Part shown: positions 17,774 to 26,535 of the stretch, one piece after another
Numbering within the stretch: the first letter of the stretch is position 1
Layout of the letters: every line of letters starts with the position of its first letter
NCBI RefSeq assembly: GCF_011516635.5
Contig: NZ_CP096255.1
Location: 9,559,501 to 9,623,500 of the forward strand
DNA: 64,000 nt
Origin: Bradyrhizobium barranii subsp. apii
GTDB taxonomy: Bacteria > Pseudomonadota > Alphaproteobacteria > Rhizobiales > Xanthobacteraceae
Direction of reading: 5' to 3'
The notes under the pieces: model-generated
The model's input: only the letters and a program-made list of their open reading frames with translations
What the model was told of the DNA's origin: nothing
Database searches by the model: none
Position numbers and translations under genes: made by a program

Positions 17774-19746
17774 GGAACGGATCAGTGCAGCACCGGCCGT
17801 TCTTCAAGGTTTTGGTTGCCAATCGCGGCGAGATCGCGCTGCGGGTGATGCGCAGCGCGCGGCAGCTCGGCCTCGGCGTCGTTGCGGTCTATTCGGATGC
17901 CGATCGCGATGCGCTCCATGTGCGGCAGGCGGACCAGGCCGTGCGCATCGGCGAAGCCCTGCCGGCGCAATCCTATCTCAACATTCCCGCGATCATCGCC
18001 GCGGCCAAGGTGAGCGGCGCGGATGCCGTCCATCCCGGCTACGGCTTCCTCGCCGAGAACGAGGACTTTGCGCAGGCCTGCAAGGAGGCCGGCCTCGTCT
18101 TCATTGGCCCCTCGCCGCAGGCGATCGAGGCCATGGGCAACAAGGCCGGCGCCAAGGAGATCATGAAGAAGGCCGGCGTGCCCTGCGTGCCCGGCTATCA
18201 ATGTGCCGACCAGGGCGACGAGGTCATGCTCACGGAAGCCAGGAAGATCGGCTTCCCCGTGATGATCAAGGCGGTTGCGGGCGGCGGCGGACGCGGCATG
18301 CGGCTCGTCACCGATGCCGCATCCTTCCCCGACGCGCTGCGCAGCGCGCGGTCGGAGGCGAACGCCGCGTTCGGAGATCCCACGGTCATCCTCGAACGCG
18401 CCATCCAGAATCCCCGCCACATCGAGATCCAGGTGTTCGGCGACAGCCACGGCAACGCCATCCATCTCGGCGAGCGCGACTGCTCGGTGCAGCGGCGACA
18501 TCAAAAGCTGATCGAGGAGGCGCCATCGCCGGCGGTCACGCCGGAGCTGCGCGCGAAAATGGGCGAGGTCGCTGTCGCCGCGGTGAGGGCATTGCGTTAC
18601 GAGGGCGCCGGCACGCTGGAATTCCTGCTCGACGCCAGCGGCGAGTTCTACTTCATGGAGATGAACACGCGCCTCCAGGTCGAGCATCCCGTCACCGAAG
18701 CCATCACCGGGCTCGATCTCGTCGAGCTGCAGCTGCGTGTCGCCCGTGGCGAGCCTCTGCCGGTGAAGCAGCAGGACATCAAATTCTCAGGCCACGCCAT
18801 CGAGGTGCGGCTGTGCTCAGAAGATGCCGCGCAGGATTTCATGCCGCAGTCCGGCCGCATGGCGCGCTGGCAGGTACCTGACAGCATCCGCGTCGAGCAC
18901 GCGCTGCGATCGGGTGCGGAGATTCCGCCGTTCTACGATTCCATGATCGCCAAGGTGATCAGCCATGGCGCGACACGGGAGGAGGCGAGGGGGCGGCTGA
19001 TCGTCGGCCTGGAGCAACTCACTGCATTTGGCGTGACCACCAATCAGGCGTTCCTGATGTCCTGCCTGCGCCATCCCGGATTTGCCAGGGGCGAGGCGAC
19101 GACAGCCTTCATCGGCGCACATCGCGACGAACTGTTGGCGCCTCCGGCGAATGCTGCATTCGATACGGCGCTGGCTGGCCTGCTGCTCTATGTCACCAAT
19201 CCGCGCGCGCCGTCATGGCAAGGTGGCCGAAGCTTGGCGGCAACATTCCCGCTGCCGGCGAAAGTCGAGATCGCCGGCCACACCCACGAGCTCGAAGTCA
19301 CGCGTGAGCGCGATGGCGGCTACATCGTCGCCGCAGACGGCCGTCAGGACAAGTTCGAGATCGACCAGCTCGATCCTGACGCCATCCGCTTCCGCCACGA
19401 CGGCGTGATGGACAGCGCAAAATTCCTGCGCGATGGCGACCGGCTTTACCTCCAGCATCGCGGCATCCCGCTTGCTGTCACCGATCTCACCCTCGCCGCG
19501 CCAAAGGCGGCTGCGAGCAATGGCGGCGATGGCAAAGTCCGCGCCGCCATGAACGGCCGCATCGTCGCCGTGCTGGTCAAGCCCGGCGATCGCGTCACCG
19601 CCGGTCAACCAGTGATGACCTTGGAAGCAATGAAGATGGAGCACGTCCACAAGGCCGGCATCGACGGCGTGGTCGCCGCGATCGACGTCGCCGAAGGCGA
19701 GCAGGTCACGACGGGCAGGATCGTCGCGGAGATCGCGGCGGGTTAG
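17770..19746 (+). CDS. Acyl-CoA carboxylase, biotin carboxylase/biotin carrier (alpha) subunit
   Basis: A 658-residue protein that carboxylates its own biotin with ATP and bicarbonate. Domains are a biotin carboxylase N-domain (KVLVANRGEIALRVMRSA), an ATP-grasp (KAVAGGGGRGM near 167; FMEMNTRLQVEHPVTE), a biotin carboxylase C-domain, a linker, and a C-terminal biotinyl domain with EAMKMEH and the biotinylated Lys622. All essential motifs look intact. The ATGA overlap with the beta gene gives translational coupling. The much longer open frame upstream is an overlap with the beta gene and is not coding. Confidence 0.95.
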   Translation: MRNGSVQHRPFFKVLVANRGEIALRVMRSARQLGLGVVAVYSDADRDALHVRQADQAVRIGEALPAQSYLNIPAIIAAAKVSGADAVHPGYGFLAENEDFAQACKEAGLVFIGPSPQAIEAMGNKAGAKEIMKKAGVPCVPGYQCADQGDEVMLTEARKIGFPVMIKAVAGGGGRGMRLVTDAASFPDALRSARSEANAAFGDPTVILERAIQNPRHIEIQVFGDSHGNAIHLGERDCSVQRRHQKLIEEAPSPAVTPELRAKMGEVAVAAVRALRYEGAGTLEFLLDASGEFYFMEMNTRLQVEHPVTEAITGLDLVELQLRVARGEPLPVKQQDIKFSGHAIEVRLCSEDAAQDFMPQSGRMARWQVPDSIRVEHALRSGAEIPPFYDSMIAKVISHGATREEARGRLIVGLEQLTAFGVTTNQAFLMSCLRHPGFARGEATTAFIGAHRDELLAPPANAAFDTALAGLLLYVTNPRAPSWQGGRSLAATFPLPAKVEIAGHTHELEVTRERDGGYIVAADGRQDKFEIDQLDPDAIRFRHDGVMDSAKFLRDGDRLYLQHRGIPLAVTDLTLAAPKAAASNGGDGKVRAAMNGRIVAVLVKPGDRVTAGQPVMTLEAMKMEHVHKAGIDGVVAAIDVAEGEQVTTGRIVAEIAAG

Positions 19747-19754
19747 CCTCTCTC

Positions 19755-19834
19755 CGTCATTGCGAGCGAAGCGAAGCAATCCAGTCTGCATCCGCAGAAG
19801 CACTCTGGATTGCTTCGCTGCGCTCGCAATGACG
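19755..19834. repeat. Palindromic intergenic repeat, family A copy 3
   Basis: This is a shorter family A copy, ending GCTGCGCTCGCAATGACG. It begins eight bases after the carboxylase alpha stop and could act as a transcript-end hairpin. Confidence 0.9.
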
Positions 19835-19950
19835 ATGGGGAGAGATGCCGTCTCAAACTCGACTCGCCGCCGTGGCAGCACGCGGGCGTCCGAATAAATC
19901 CAAATAATTCCAATATGATATTGCCTGTTTGATCTCGCTCACGATTATTA

Positions 19951-19965
19951 TTGAACATTGTTCAA
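19951..19965. promoter_or_regulatory. Perfect 15-bp palindromic operator candidate
   Basis: TTGAACATTGTTCAA is a perfect palindrome around one central base, in an AT-rich stretch 48-62 bp before the membrane-hydrolase start. Its size fits a dimeric repressor such as a TetR-family protein. No regulator gene is adjacent. Confidence 0.5.
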
Positions 19966-20012
19966 TCCTGGGCTACTAATAATGAGCGATGTCAAATCAT
20001 GTGGAGGCCTGC

Positions 20013-20825
20013 ATGTTGCGCGCAAATCACCACGCCCGAGAGACCGATGCCCTGCTGCCGTCAGTGTCCCGCCGGTTCTCGTTCGCGCCGCCGCAAGTTC
20101 GCGAAAAATATCTGATCGGCGCACTCTTCGTCCTGACGCTCGTGGCGCTCCTCGCGCCGGCGTTGCCCGCCTCCGCCTGGCACATCCCGCAATTCGTCGA
20201 CACTCGCACCTGGCTGGGCGTGCCCAACGCCGGCGACGTGCTGAGCAATCTTGCCTTCCTGGCGATGGGCGCTTGGGGCTTGCTGCGCCTGCGTGCCCAC
20301 CCTGATGCGCCCGCGGGTGCAGGTTGCCTCTTCGTGGGTCTGATCCTCACTTGCATAGGATCGTGCATCTATCATCTGGATCCCGACGCGCCGCAGCGGC
20401 TGGTGGCCGATCGTCTCGGTATGGCGGTGGCGTTCGCGGGCTTTCTGGGCATCGCGGCCAGCGAGCGCATCAGCGTGCGTGCCGGTCAGGCGGTGGTGGT
20501 GCTGGTGACGGTTGCGGGCCTGCTCGCGGCCTGGGTGGCACGCGAGAATCTCACGCCATGGGTGGTCGTGCAGTTCGGCGGCATGGCGTTGGCCGTGGGA
20601 CTGGCGTTGACACGGCCCCGGCCCGGTGCGCTTGGCGTGTCTCTGGGCGGCGTGATCTTCTTTTACGCGCTGGCCAAGCTTTTCGAGCTGGGTGACGTGA
20701 CCATATTTGAAGCGACAGGCCACATTGTCTCGGGCCACACGCTCAAGCATCTGGCCGCCGCGCTGGCGGCGTGGCCGGTGATCCGGGCGTTGCGGCCTAC
20801 TGGCTCCGTCCCGTCCCCTCGTTGA
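20013..20825 (+). CDS. Ceramidase-like CREST-superfamily membrane hydrolase
   Basis: A 270-residue multi-pass inner-membrane protein with about seven hydrophobic helices. The CREST superfamily (alkaline ceramidases, PAQR receptors, Per1) uses a Ser, a His, an Asp and an HxxxH pair around zinc. Here these are Ser117 and His121 in GSCIYHLD, Asp133 in VADRLG, and His242/His246 in SGHTLKH. Spacings match those in alkaline ceramidases, so an intramembrane amidase or lipid hydrolase is likely. GGAGG at 20003 sits at ideal spacing for ATG 20013; an ATG at 19989 has no such site. The 3' end overlaps the converging ABC gene by 29 bases. Confidence 0.8.
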   Translation: MLRANHHARETDALLPSVSRRFSFAPPQVREKYLIGALFVLTLVALLAPALPASAWHIPQFVDTRTWLGVPNAGDVLSNLAFLAMGAWGLLRLRAHPDAPAGAGCLFVGLILTCIGSCIYHLDPDAPQRLVADRLGMAVAFAGFLGIAASERISVRAGQAVVVLVTVAGLLAAWVARENLTPWVVVQFGGMALAVGLALTRPRPGALGVSLGGVIFFYALAKLFELGDVTIFEATGHIVSGHTLKHLAAALAAWPVIRALRPTGSVPSPR

Positions 20826-21783
20826 GCAGGCACGCCACCTGATGTCCGCCGCCTGCGTCCACCAGCGCCGGCCGCTCCGTCTTGCACCGCTCGATCGCAA
20901 ACCGGCAGCGGGTGTGAAATGCGCAGCCGGAGGGCGGATTGACCGGACTCGGCACGTCGCCGTCGACCAGCGGCGCGAGCTTCTTGGCAAACGGGTTTGC
21001 AACCGGCACTGACGCGAGCAGGGCCTGCGTGTAGGGATGGCGCGGATTGCGGAACAGCTCGTCCTTGCCGGCGATCTCGACGATGCGGCCGAGATACATC
21101 ACGGCGACGCGGTGGCTGATATGGGCGACCACGGCGAGGTCATGCGCGATGAAGAGATAGGAGAAGCCGTGCGCCTTCTGCAGGTCGATCAGGAGATTGA
21201 TCACCTGCGCCTGGATCGAGACGTCGAGCGCGGAGACCGGCTCGTCGCAGACGATCAGGCGTGGACCCAGCGCAAGCGCCCGTGCGATGCAGATGCGCTG
21301 GCGCTGGCCGCCGGAGAATTGATGCGGGAAGTTGCGCATCTGATCGGGCCGCAGGCCCACCTGCTCGAACAGTCTTGCGGTACGCGCTTCCAGCTCCTTG
21401 CCGCTTGCGAGCCCATGCACGGCGAGCGGCTCGCCGACGATGTCGCCGGCGGTCATGCGCGGATTGAGCGAAGCAAAGGGATCTTGAAACACGATCTGCA
21501 TTGAGCGGCGATGCGGCCGCAGCGCGGTCTTGGAGAGACGGGTGATGTCCTCTCCATCAAGGCGGATCTGACCCGAGGTCGGCTCGACCAGCCGCAGCAC
21601 GCTGCGCGCCACCGTCGACTTGCCGCAGCCGGATTCACCGACCAGGCCGAGCGTCTCGCCGGTATGAACCGAGAACGAGACGCCGTCGACCGCATGCACG
21701 GTGCCGACCTGCCGCCGCAACACGCCGGCGCGCACCGCGTAGTGCTTCTTGAGATCGGTGACTTCGAGCAGCGCTTCGGTCAT
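20797..21783 (-). CDS. Oligopeptide-type ABC transporter ATP-binding protein (DppF/OppF-like)
   Basis: A 328-residue ATPase with Walker A GESGCGKST, signature FSGGQRQRICIARAL, Walker B LIVCDEPVSALD and switch IAHDLAVV. It ends in the oligopeptide-family domain with a four-cysteine region (GCAFHTRCRFAIERC, VACLL) that may bind an Fe-S cluster. It is the last gene of a five-gene minus-strand operon. Its ATG overlaps the stop of the partner ATPase (ATGA). It powers import together with the second ATPase. Confidence 0.94.
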   Translation of the reverse strand: MTEALLEVTDLKKHYAVRAGVLRRQVGTVHAVDGVSFSVHTGETLGLVGESGCGKSTVARSVLRLVEPTSGQIRLDGEDITRLSKTALRPHRRSMQIVFQDPFASLNPRMTAGDIVGEPLAVHGLASGKELEARTARLFEQVGLRPDQMRNFPHQFSGGQRQRICIARALALGPRLIVCDEPVSALDVSIQAQVINLLIDLQKAHGFSYLFIAHDLAVVAHISHRVAVMYLGRIVEIAGKDELFRNPRHPYTQALLASVPVANPFAKKLAPLVDGDVPSPVNPPSGCAFHTRCRFAIERCKTERPALVDAGGGHQVACLLNEGTGRSQ

Positions 21784-22787
21784 GCCACCTCCGCCACTTC
21801 GGCCGCGCGCCAGCACGCCGCGAGATGGCCGCCGCCCCAGTCCTCCAGCGGCGGATATTCGGCCTCGCAACGCTTGATCGCGAGCTTGCAGCGCGGCGCG
21901 AAGGCGCAGCCTTTCGGCAGCCGCACCAGCGACGGCACGGTGCCGGGAATTTCGTTGAGCCGCGCCTGCACCGGCATGCCGGACGCCGGCACGGCCGGGA
22001 TCGAGGCCATCAGCCCGCGGGTGTAGGGGTGCTTGGGATCGGCGAACAGCGCTTCCACCGTTGCCTCCTCCACCTTCTTCCCCGCATACATCACGATCAC
22101 CCGCTGCGCGGTCTGCGCGACGACGCCGAGATCATGCGTGATCAGCACGAGGCCGGTGCCGAGCTCCTTCTGAAGGTCGAGGATCAGCGCCAGGATCTGT
22201 GCCTGGATGGTGACGTCGAGCGCGGTGGTCGGCTCGTCCGCGATCAGCAGCGCCGGACGGCAGGCCAGCGCCATCGCGATCATCGCGCGCTGGCGCATGC
22301 CGCCGGAAAGCTGATGCGGATACTCCCGCGCGCGCCGCGCCGGTTCGGGAATGCGGACCAGCCGCAGCATCTCGACCGCGATGTCGCGCGCTTCTCTGGC
22401 CGGCATCGCCCGGTGCAACCGGACCGCCTCGACGATCTGGTCACCGATCCGCATCACCGGATTGAGCGAGGTCATCGGCTCCTGGAAGATCATGGAGATG
22501 CGATTGCCCCTGACGGCGCGCATCTCGGATTCATCCAGCGCCAGCAGTTCGGTGCCTTCGAGCGAGACCGACCCGCCGACGATGCGGCCGGGCGGATCGG
22601 GCACCAGCCGCATCAGGGACAACGCGGTGACGCTCTTGCCGCAGCCGGATTCGCCGACGATTGCGAGCGTCTCCCCGCGCCTCACGGTGAAGGAGACATC
22701 GTCGACGGCTTTGAACAGGCCGGAGTTGGTGAAGAACACCGTCTTCAGGTTCTTCACATCGAGCACGAGATCGGATTTGTTTGCCAT
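21780..22787 (-). CDS. Oligopeptide-type ABC transporter ATP-binding protein (DppD/OppD-like)
   Basis: A 335-residue ATPase with Walker A GESGCGKSV, signature LSGGMRQRAMIAMAL, Walker B LLIADEPTTALD, switch ITHDLGVV, and the C-terminal cysteine region GCAFAPRCKLAIKRC. ATG 22787 shares a base with the permease stop (TGATG), so the genes are coupled. The frame remains open upstream, but that part overlaps the permease. Confidence 0.94.
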   Translation of the reverse strand: MANKSDLVLDVKNLKTVFFTNSGLFKAVDDVSFTVRRGETLAIVGESGCGKSVTALSLMRLVPDPPGRIVGGSVSLEGTELLALDESEMRAVRGNRISMIFQEPMTSLNPVMRIGDQIVEAVRLHRAMPAREARDIAVEMLRLVRIPEPARRAREYPHQLSGGMRQRAMIAMALACRPALLIADEPTTALDVTIQAQILALILDLQKELGTGLVLITHDLGVVAQTAQRVIVMYAGKKVEEATVEALFADPKHPYTRGLMASIPAVPASGMPVQARLNEIPGTVPSLVRLPKGCAFAPRCKLAIKRCEAEYPPLEDWGGGHLAACWRAAEVAEVA

Positions 22788-23680
22788 CAGCCGCGCTGCC
22801 GGGGATCGAGGATGTCGCGCAGGGCGTCGCCGAACAGGTTGGCGCCGAACACGGCAAGGCTGATCGCGATGCCCGGGAAGATCACCAGCCATGGCGCGGT
22901 ACGGACATACTCGGCGGCGGATTCCGAGAGCATGCGGCCCCACGATGGATAGGGCTCGGGAATGCCGAGGCCGAGGAAGGACAGCGAGGCTTCGGTCAGG
23001 ATGGTCGAGCCGAGCTGCGCGGTCGCGAGCACGATCAGCGGCGCCAGCGTGTTCGGCAACACGTGGCGCAGCGCGATCCGCACCTCGCTCATGCCGATCG
23101 ACTTGGCGGCTTCGATAAAGGGCAGCTCGCGCAGCGCCAGCGTGTTGGCGCGAATGACGCGCGACACCGTCGGGATCAGCGGAATGGCGATGGCGATGAT
23201 GACGTTCGGCAGGGACGGACCGAGCGCCGCCGTCATGATCAGAGCCAGGACCAGCAGTGGAAGCGCTTGAAGAATGTCGGAGACGCGCTGGAATACGAGG
23301 TCGACCCAGCCGGAGAGATAGCCGGAGGTGAGGCCAACGATGACGCCGATCGTGCCGCCAAGTGCGGTCGAGCCGATGCCGACCGCGAGCGAGATCCGCG
23401 CGCCGTGGATGATGCGGCTGAACACGTCGCGGCCGAAGGAATCCGTGCCCATCCAGTGCGCCAGGCTCGGGCGCGCCAGCGCGCGGGCGGCGTCGATAGT
23501 CAGGGGATCGTAGCGCGCGATGAAGTCGGCAAAGATCGCCGTGAGCACGAACAGCGTCATGATGATCAGCCCGGCCGCGCCCAGCACATGCCGCTGCGCC
23601 AAATACAGTACGCGCCGCCAGCCGCCGGTCGCATGCGCGCCGGCCCGCCTCAGTTCGAGATCATAGTCGATCGCGGCCAA
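22787..23680 (-). CDS. Oligopeptide-type ABC transporter permease (DppC-like)
   Basis: A 297-residue inner-membrane permease with an N-terminal cytosolic tail, a first helix (GAAGLIIMTLFVLTAIFADF), the DppC-type periplasmic segment with HWMGTDSFGRDVFSR, and five further helices. The EAA loop that docks to the ATPase is EAAKSIGMSEVRIALRHVLP. It pairs with the next permease gene to form the channel, 9 bp downstream of it. Confidence 0.93.
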   Translation of the reverse strand: MAAIDYDLELRRAGAHATGGWRRVLYLAQRHVLGAAGLIIMTLFVLTAIFADFIARYDPLTIDAARALARPSLAHWMGTDSFGRDVFSRIIHGARISLAVGIGSTALGGTIGVIVGLTSGYLSGWVDLVFQRVSDILQALPLLVLALIMTAALGPSLPNVIIAIAIPLIPTVSRVIRANTLALRELPFIEAAKSIGMSEVRIALRHVLPNTLAPLIVLATAQLGSTILTEASLSFLGLGIPEPYPSWGRMLSESAAEYVRTAPWLVIFPGIAISLAVFGANLFGDALRDILDPRQRG

Positions 23681-23689
23681 GCTGATCTC

Positions 23690-24637
23690 CTAATCCGTAT
23701 ACCGGATGCGCGGATCGAACACCGCGTAGAGCATGTCGACGATGAAGTTCGCGCTCACCACCACGATCGCAATCAGCATCACGAGGTTCTGCACAATCGG
23801 ATAGTCGCGCCAGCGGATCGCTTCGACCAGGAAGCGTGCGACGCCGGGGATGTTGAACACGGTCTCGGTCACGATCAGGCCGCCGATCAGGAACGCGGCC
23901 TCGATGCCGATCACGGTGATGACGGGCAGGATCGCGTTCTTCAGCGCATGCTTATAGTTGACGGCGGCGTCGGAGGCGCCCTTGGCGCGCGCGGTGCGGA
24001 TATAGTCCTGCCGCAGCACCTCCAGCATCGAGGATCGCGTGATGCGCATGGTCAGCGCGGCGCTGCGGAAGCCGACGGCGGCCGCCGGCACGGCGTAGGT
24101 CGCGAACGCCTCGAGCCAGGTCTGCGGATTGGGATTGAAGATCGGCATCTGGTTGAACATCGCCACCGACGCGGTGAGGATCAGCAGACCGAGCCAGAAC
24201 GAGGGCAGCGACAATCCGCTGAGGCTGACGACGCGCAACGCGTAGTCGAGCCGTGTTCCTTGCTTCACCGCGCTGATGACGCCGAGCGGAATGCCGATCG
24301 ACGCCGAGAACAACAGCGCCAGCCCGGCGAGCCGCGCGGTGATCGGGATCCGCGGCAGGATCTCCTGAAGCGCGGGCTTCTCCGAAACATAGGAGTAGCC
24401 GAAATCGCCGCGCAGAAAGCCGCTGATCCAGTGCCAGTACTGCACGACCAGCGGCTGGTCGATGCCGAGTTCCTTCTCCAGATTGGCCTTGTCGGCGGGA
24501 TCGACGTAGCCCGCCGCGGCAAACAGGATGTCGACGATGTTGCCGGGCACGACGCGCAGCAGGAAGAAGATGACGACCGAGATCCCGAACAGGGTCACGA
24601 GCATCAGGAACAGTCGCCGCACCAGATAGGCAAACAT
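23690..24637 (-). CDS. Oligopeptide-type ABC transporter permease (DppB-like)
   Basis: A 315-residue permease beginning with the DppB-type N-terminal helix (LVRRLFLMLVTLFGISVVIF) and its following GDFGYSY segment. The EAA-like loop reads RTARAKGASDAAVNYKHALK. Six membrane segments are expected. It lies 35 bp after the binding-protein gene, consistent with one transcript. Confidence 0.93.
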   Translation of the reverse strand: MFAYLVRRLFLMLVTLFGISVVIFFLLRVVPGNIVDILFAAAGYVDPADKANLEKELGIDQPLVVQYWHWISGFLRGDFGYSYVSEKPALQEILPRIPITARLAGLALLFSASIGIPLGVISAVKQGTRLDYALRVVSLSGLSLPSFWLGLLILTASVAMFNQMPIFNPNPQTWLEAFATYAVPAAAVGFRSAALTMRITRSSMLEVLRQDYIRTARAKGASDAAVNYKHALKNAILPVITVIGIEAAFLIGGLIVTETVFNIPGVARFLVEAIRWRDYPIVQNLVMLIAIVVVSANFIVDMLYAVFDPRIRYTD

Positions 24638-24672
24638 GCATCGCCTCCTGTCGAAACCGTCAGCCGCCTGCG

Positions 24673-26277
24673 CTACTTGTCCATCCAGACGTCCTCGTAG
24701 CGATACCCATTATAGGAGCTGTTCGACATCACCGTTACGCCCTTGACATAGGGCTGCCAGCAGGAGCCGGTGCACGCGTGGAAGATGATCGGGCGGGCGA
24801 CGTCCTCCTGCAGCTTCTTGTCGATGTCCCACACCAGCTTCTTGCGCTTGTTGACGTCGGTCTCCTGCGACTGCACGTCGAACAGCTTCTCGATCTCCTT
24901 GTTGCAGTAATTGGTGTAGTTGCGCTCGGAGCCGCAGGAATAGTTCTCGTAGAACGACTGGTCGGGATCGTCGACGGCGTTGCCGGTCAGGTTGAGCCCG
25001 AGCATGTAGTCCTTGCGTGCGATCTTCGGGAACCAGTTCGCGGTCTCGACCACGTCGAGCTCGCCGTCGATATAGATGCTCTTGAGCTGGTCGATCAGGA
25101 TCACCGCGGGATCGCGGTAGACCGGGATGTTGCGGGTCGAGACCTTGACGGCGAGATGCTTGTCCGGCCCGTAGCCGGCCTTCTGCATCAGCTTCCTGGC
25201 TTCCTCGCGGTTGGCGTTCACATCGGGGCCATAGCCGGGAATGGTCTCGAGCATCTCCTTCGGCATGCCCCACAGCCCGTTCGGCGGCGGCAGCATGGTG
25301 CCGCCGACATCGCCCTGGCCCTCGAACATGATCGAGATGAACGCCTTGCGGTCGAGCGACAGCGCCATGGCGCGGCGGATGTCGATATTGTCGAACGGTG
25401 GCGCGGAGGAATTGACGATGATGTTGGTGGCGACATTGTTGGGCTCGACCACGCAGACCGCTTTCGGCGCCTGCGATTTGACGTCCTTCAATAGCGGAAT
25501 GCTCACTTCGGTCGGGAACGCCATGTCGAATTTGCCGGCGACGAAGGCGAGGATCGCGGTCGAACGGTTCGGGATGATGGTGAACTCGATGCCGTCGAGA
25601 TAGGGCCGCCCCTCGCGCCAATAGTCGGGATTGCGGGTCAGCTTGATCGATTCATTGGCCTTGAACTCGACGAATTTGAACGGGCCGGTCCCGATCGGGT
25701 GCGTGCGCATGTCGCCGGGCGAGACGTGACAGGGATAGACCGGCGTGTAGCCCGAGGCGAGCAGGGCCAGCAGCGACGCCTGCGGCCGCTTCAAGTTGAA
25801 GGAAACTTCGAGGTCGCCGTTGGTGGAGACGTCGTTGACCTGTTCGTACCAGGTCTTGCGCGGATTCTGCCGGAACTTCTGCTGCGACTTGCCCATCAGC
25901 ATGTCGAAGGTGCATTTGACATCCGCGGAGGTGAACGGCTTGCCGTCATGCCATTTCACGCCCGGGCGCAGCTTGAAGGTCAGCGTCTTGTTGTCGTTGA
26001 CCCAGGCCCAGCTCTCGGCGAGTTCCGGAATGATGTTGTCCATCCTGTTCTGCGCCTCGTCCTGCTTGTAGATGACGAGGTTGTTGAACACAGGCATGAA
26101 GGGAACATTGAGCGAATAGGTCGCGCCTTCATGGATCGAGGCATTGCCGGGGCTGTCGCGGTGGTACATCCGCAGGATTCCGCCCTGCTTGGGCCCGCCG
26201 GCGAGCGTGGTCGTCGAGGCCGTCAGCACAGATAGCGCCGCCACTGCGGCGAGCGCCCACACGCTCCGCATGCTCAT
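24673..26277 (-). CDS. Oligopeptide-type ABC transporter substrate-binding protein
   Basis: A 534-residue periplasmic protein (SBP_bac_5) with a Sec signal peptide ending near ASTTTLAGG. It has the family landmarks LTFKLRPGVKWHDGKPFTSA and IGTGPFKFVEFKANESIKL. It is first in the operon and delivers the solute to the permease pair. Members of this family bind peptides, nickel complexes, opines or sugars; nothing here fixes which. Confidence 0.92.
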   Translation of the reverse strand: MSMRSVWALAAVAALSVLTASTTTLAGGPKQGGILRMYHRDSPGNASIHEGATYSLNVPFMPVFNNLVIYKQDEAQNRMDNIIPELAESWAWVNDNKTLTFKLRPGVKWHDGKPFTSADVKCTFDMLMGKSQQKFRQNPRKTWYEQVNDVSTNGDLEVSFNLKRPQASLLALLASGYTPVYPCHVSPGDMRTHPIGTGPFKFVEFKANESIKLTRNPDYWREGRPYLDGIEFTIIPNRSTAILAFVAGKFDMAFPTEVSIPLLKDVKSQAPKAVCVVEPNNVATNIIVNSSAPPFDNIDIRRAMALSLDRKAFISIMFEGQGDVGGTMLPPPNGLWGMPKEMLETIPGYGPDVNANREEARKLMQKAGYGPDKHLAVKVSTRNIPVYRDPAVILIDQLKSIYIDGELDVVETANWFPKIARKDYMLGLNLTGNAVDDPDQSFYENYSCGSERNYTNYCNKEIEKLFDVQSQETDVNKRKKLVWDIDKKLQEDVARPIIFHACTGSCWQPYVKGVTVMSNSSYNGYRYEDVWMDK

Positions 26278-26500
26278 CCTCCCTGGACATTAGTCTTTAG
26301 TCTTTTGGGCCTTTGCGGCCTGTTTGTCAGACGATAGCGACGCACGTGCAGCGAGGCAACCGGCAAGGCCGCTCGCCGCCTCGACAATTCGGATGACGGA
26401 AGGCCGCAGGCGTTCACACTCTCTTCATGTGAGAGTGCAGGTGCGAAGGGATGGTTCCTGTGCAGATGTTGCGGGCAGCTGCCTCAACAAACTCCGCCGT

Positions 26501-26529
26501 CGTCCCGGACAAGCGAAGCGCAGATCCGG
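26501..26529. repeat. Left remnant of family C palindromic repeat split by the IS110 element
   Basis: CGTCCCGGACAAGCGAAGCG followed by CAGATCCGG is the first arm of the family C repeat. It stops exactly where the insertion sequence begins. The rest resumes at 27628. Confidence 0.88.
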
Positions 26530-26535
26530 CAACTG

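Noticed and set aside
22781..24700. 639-residue plus-strand frame opposite the ABC permeases
   Set aside because: It is a low-complexity RDRDQHE-rich shadow of two well-supported permease genes.
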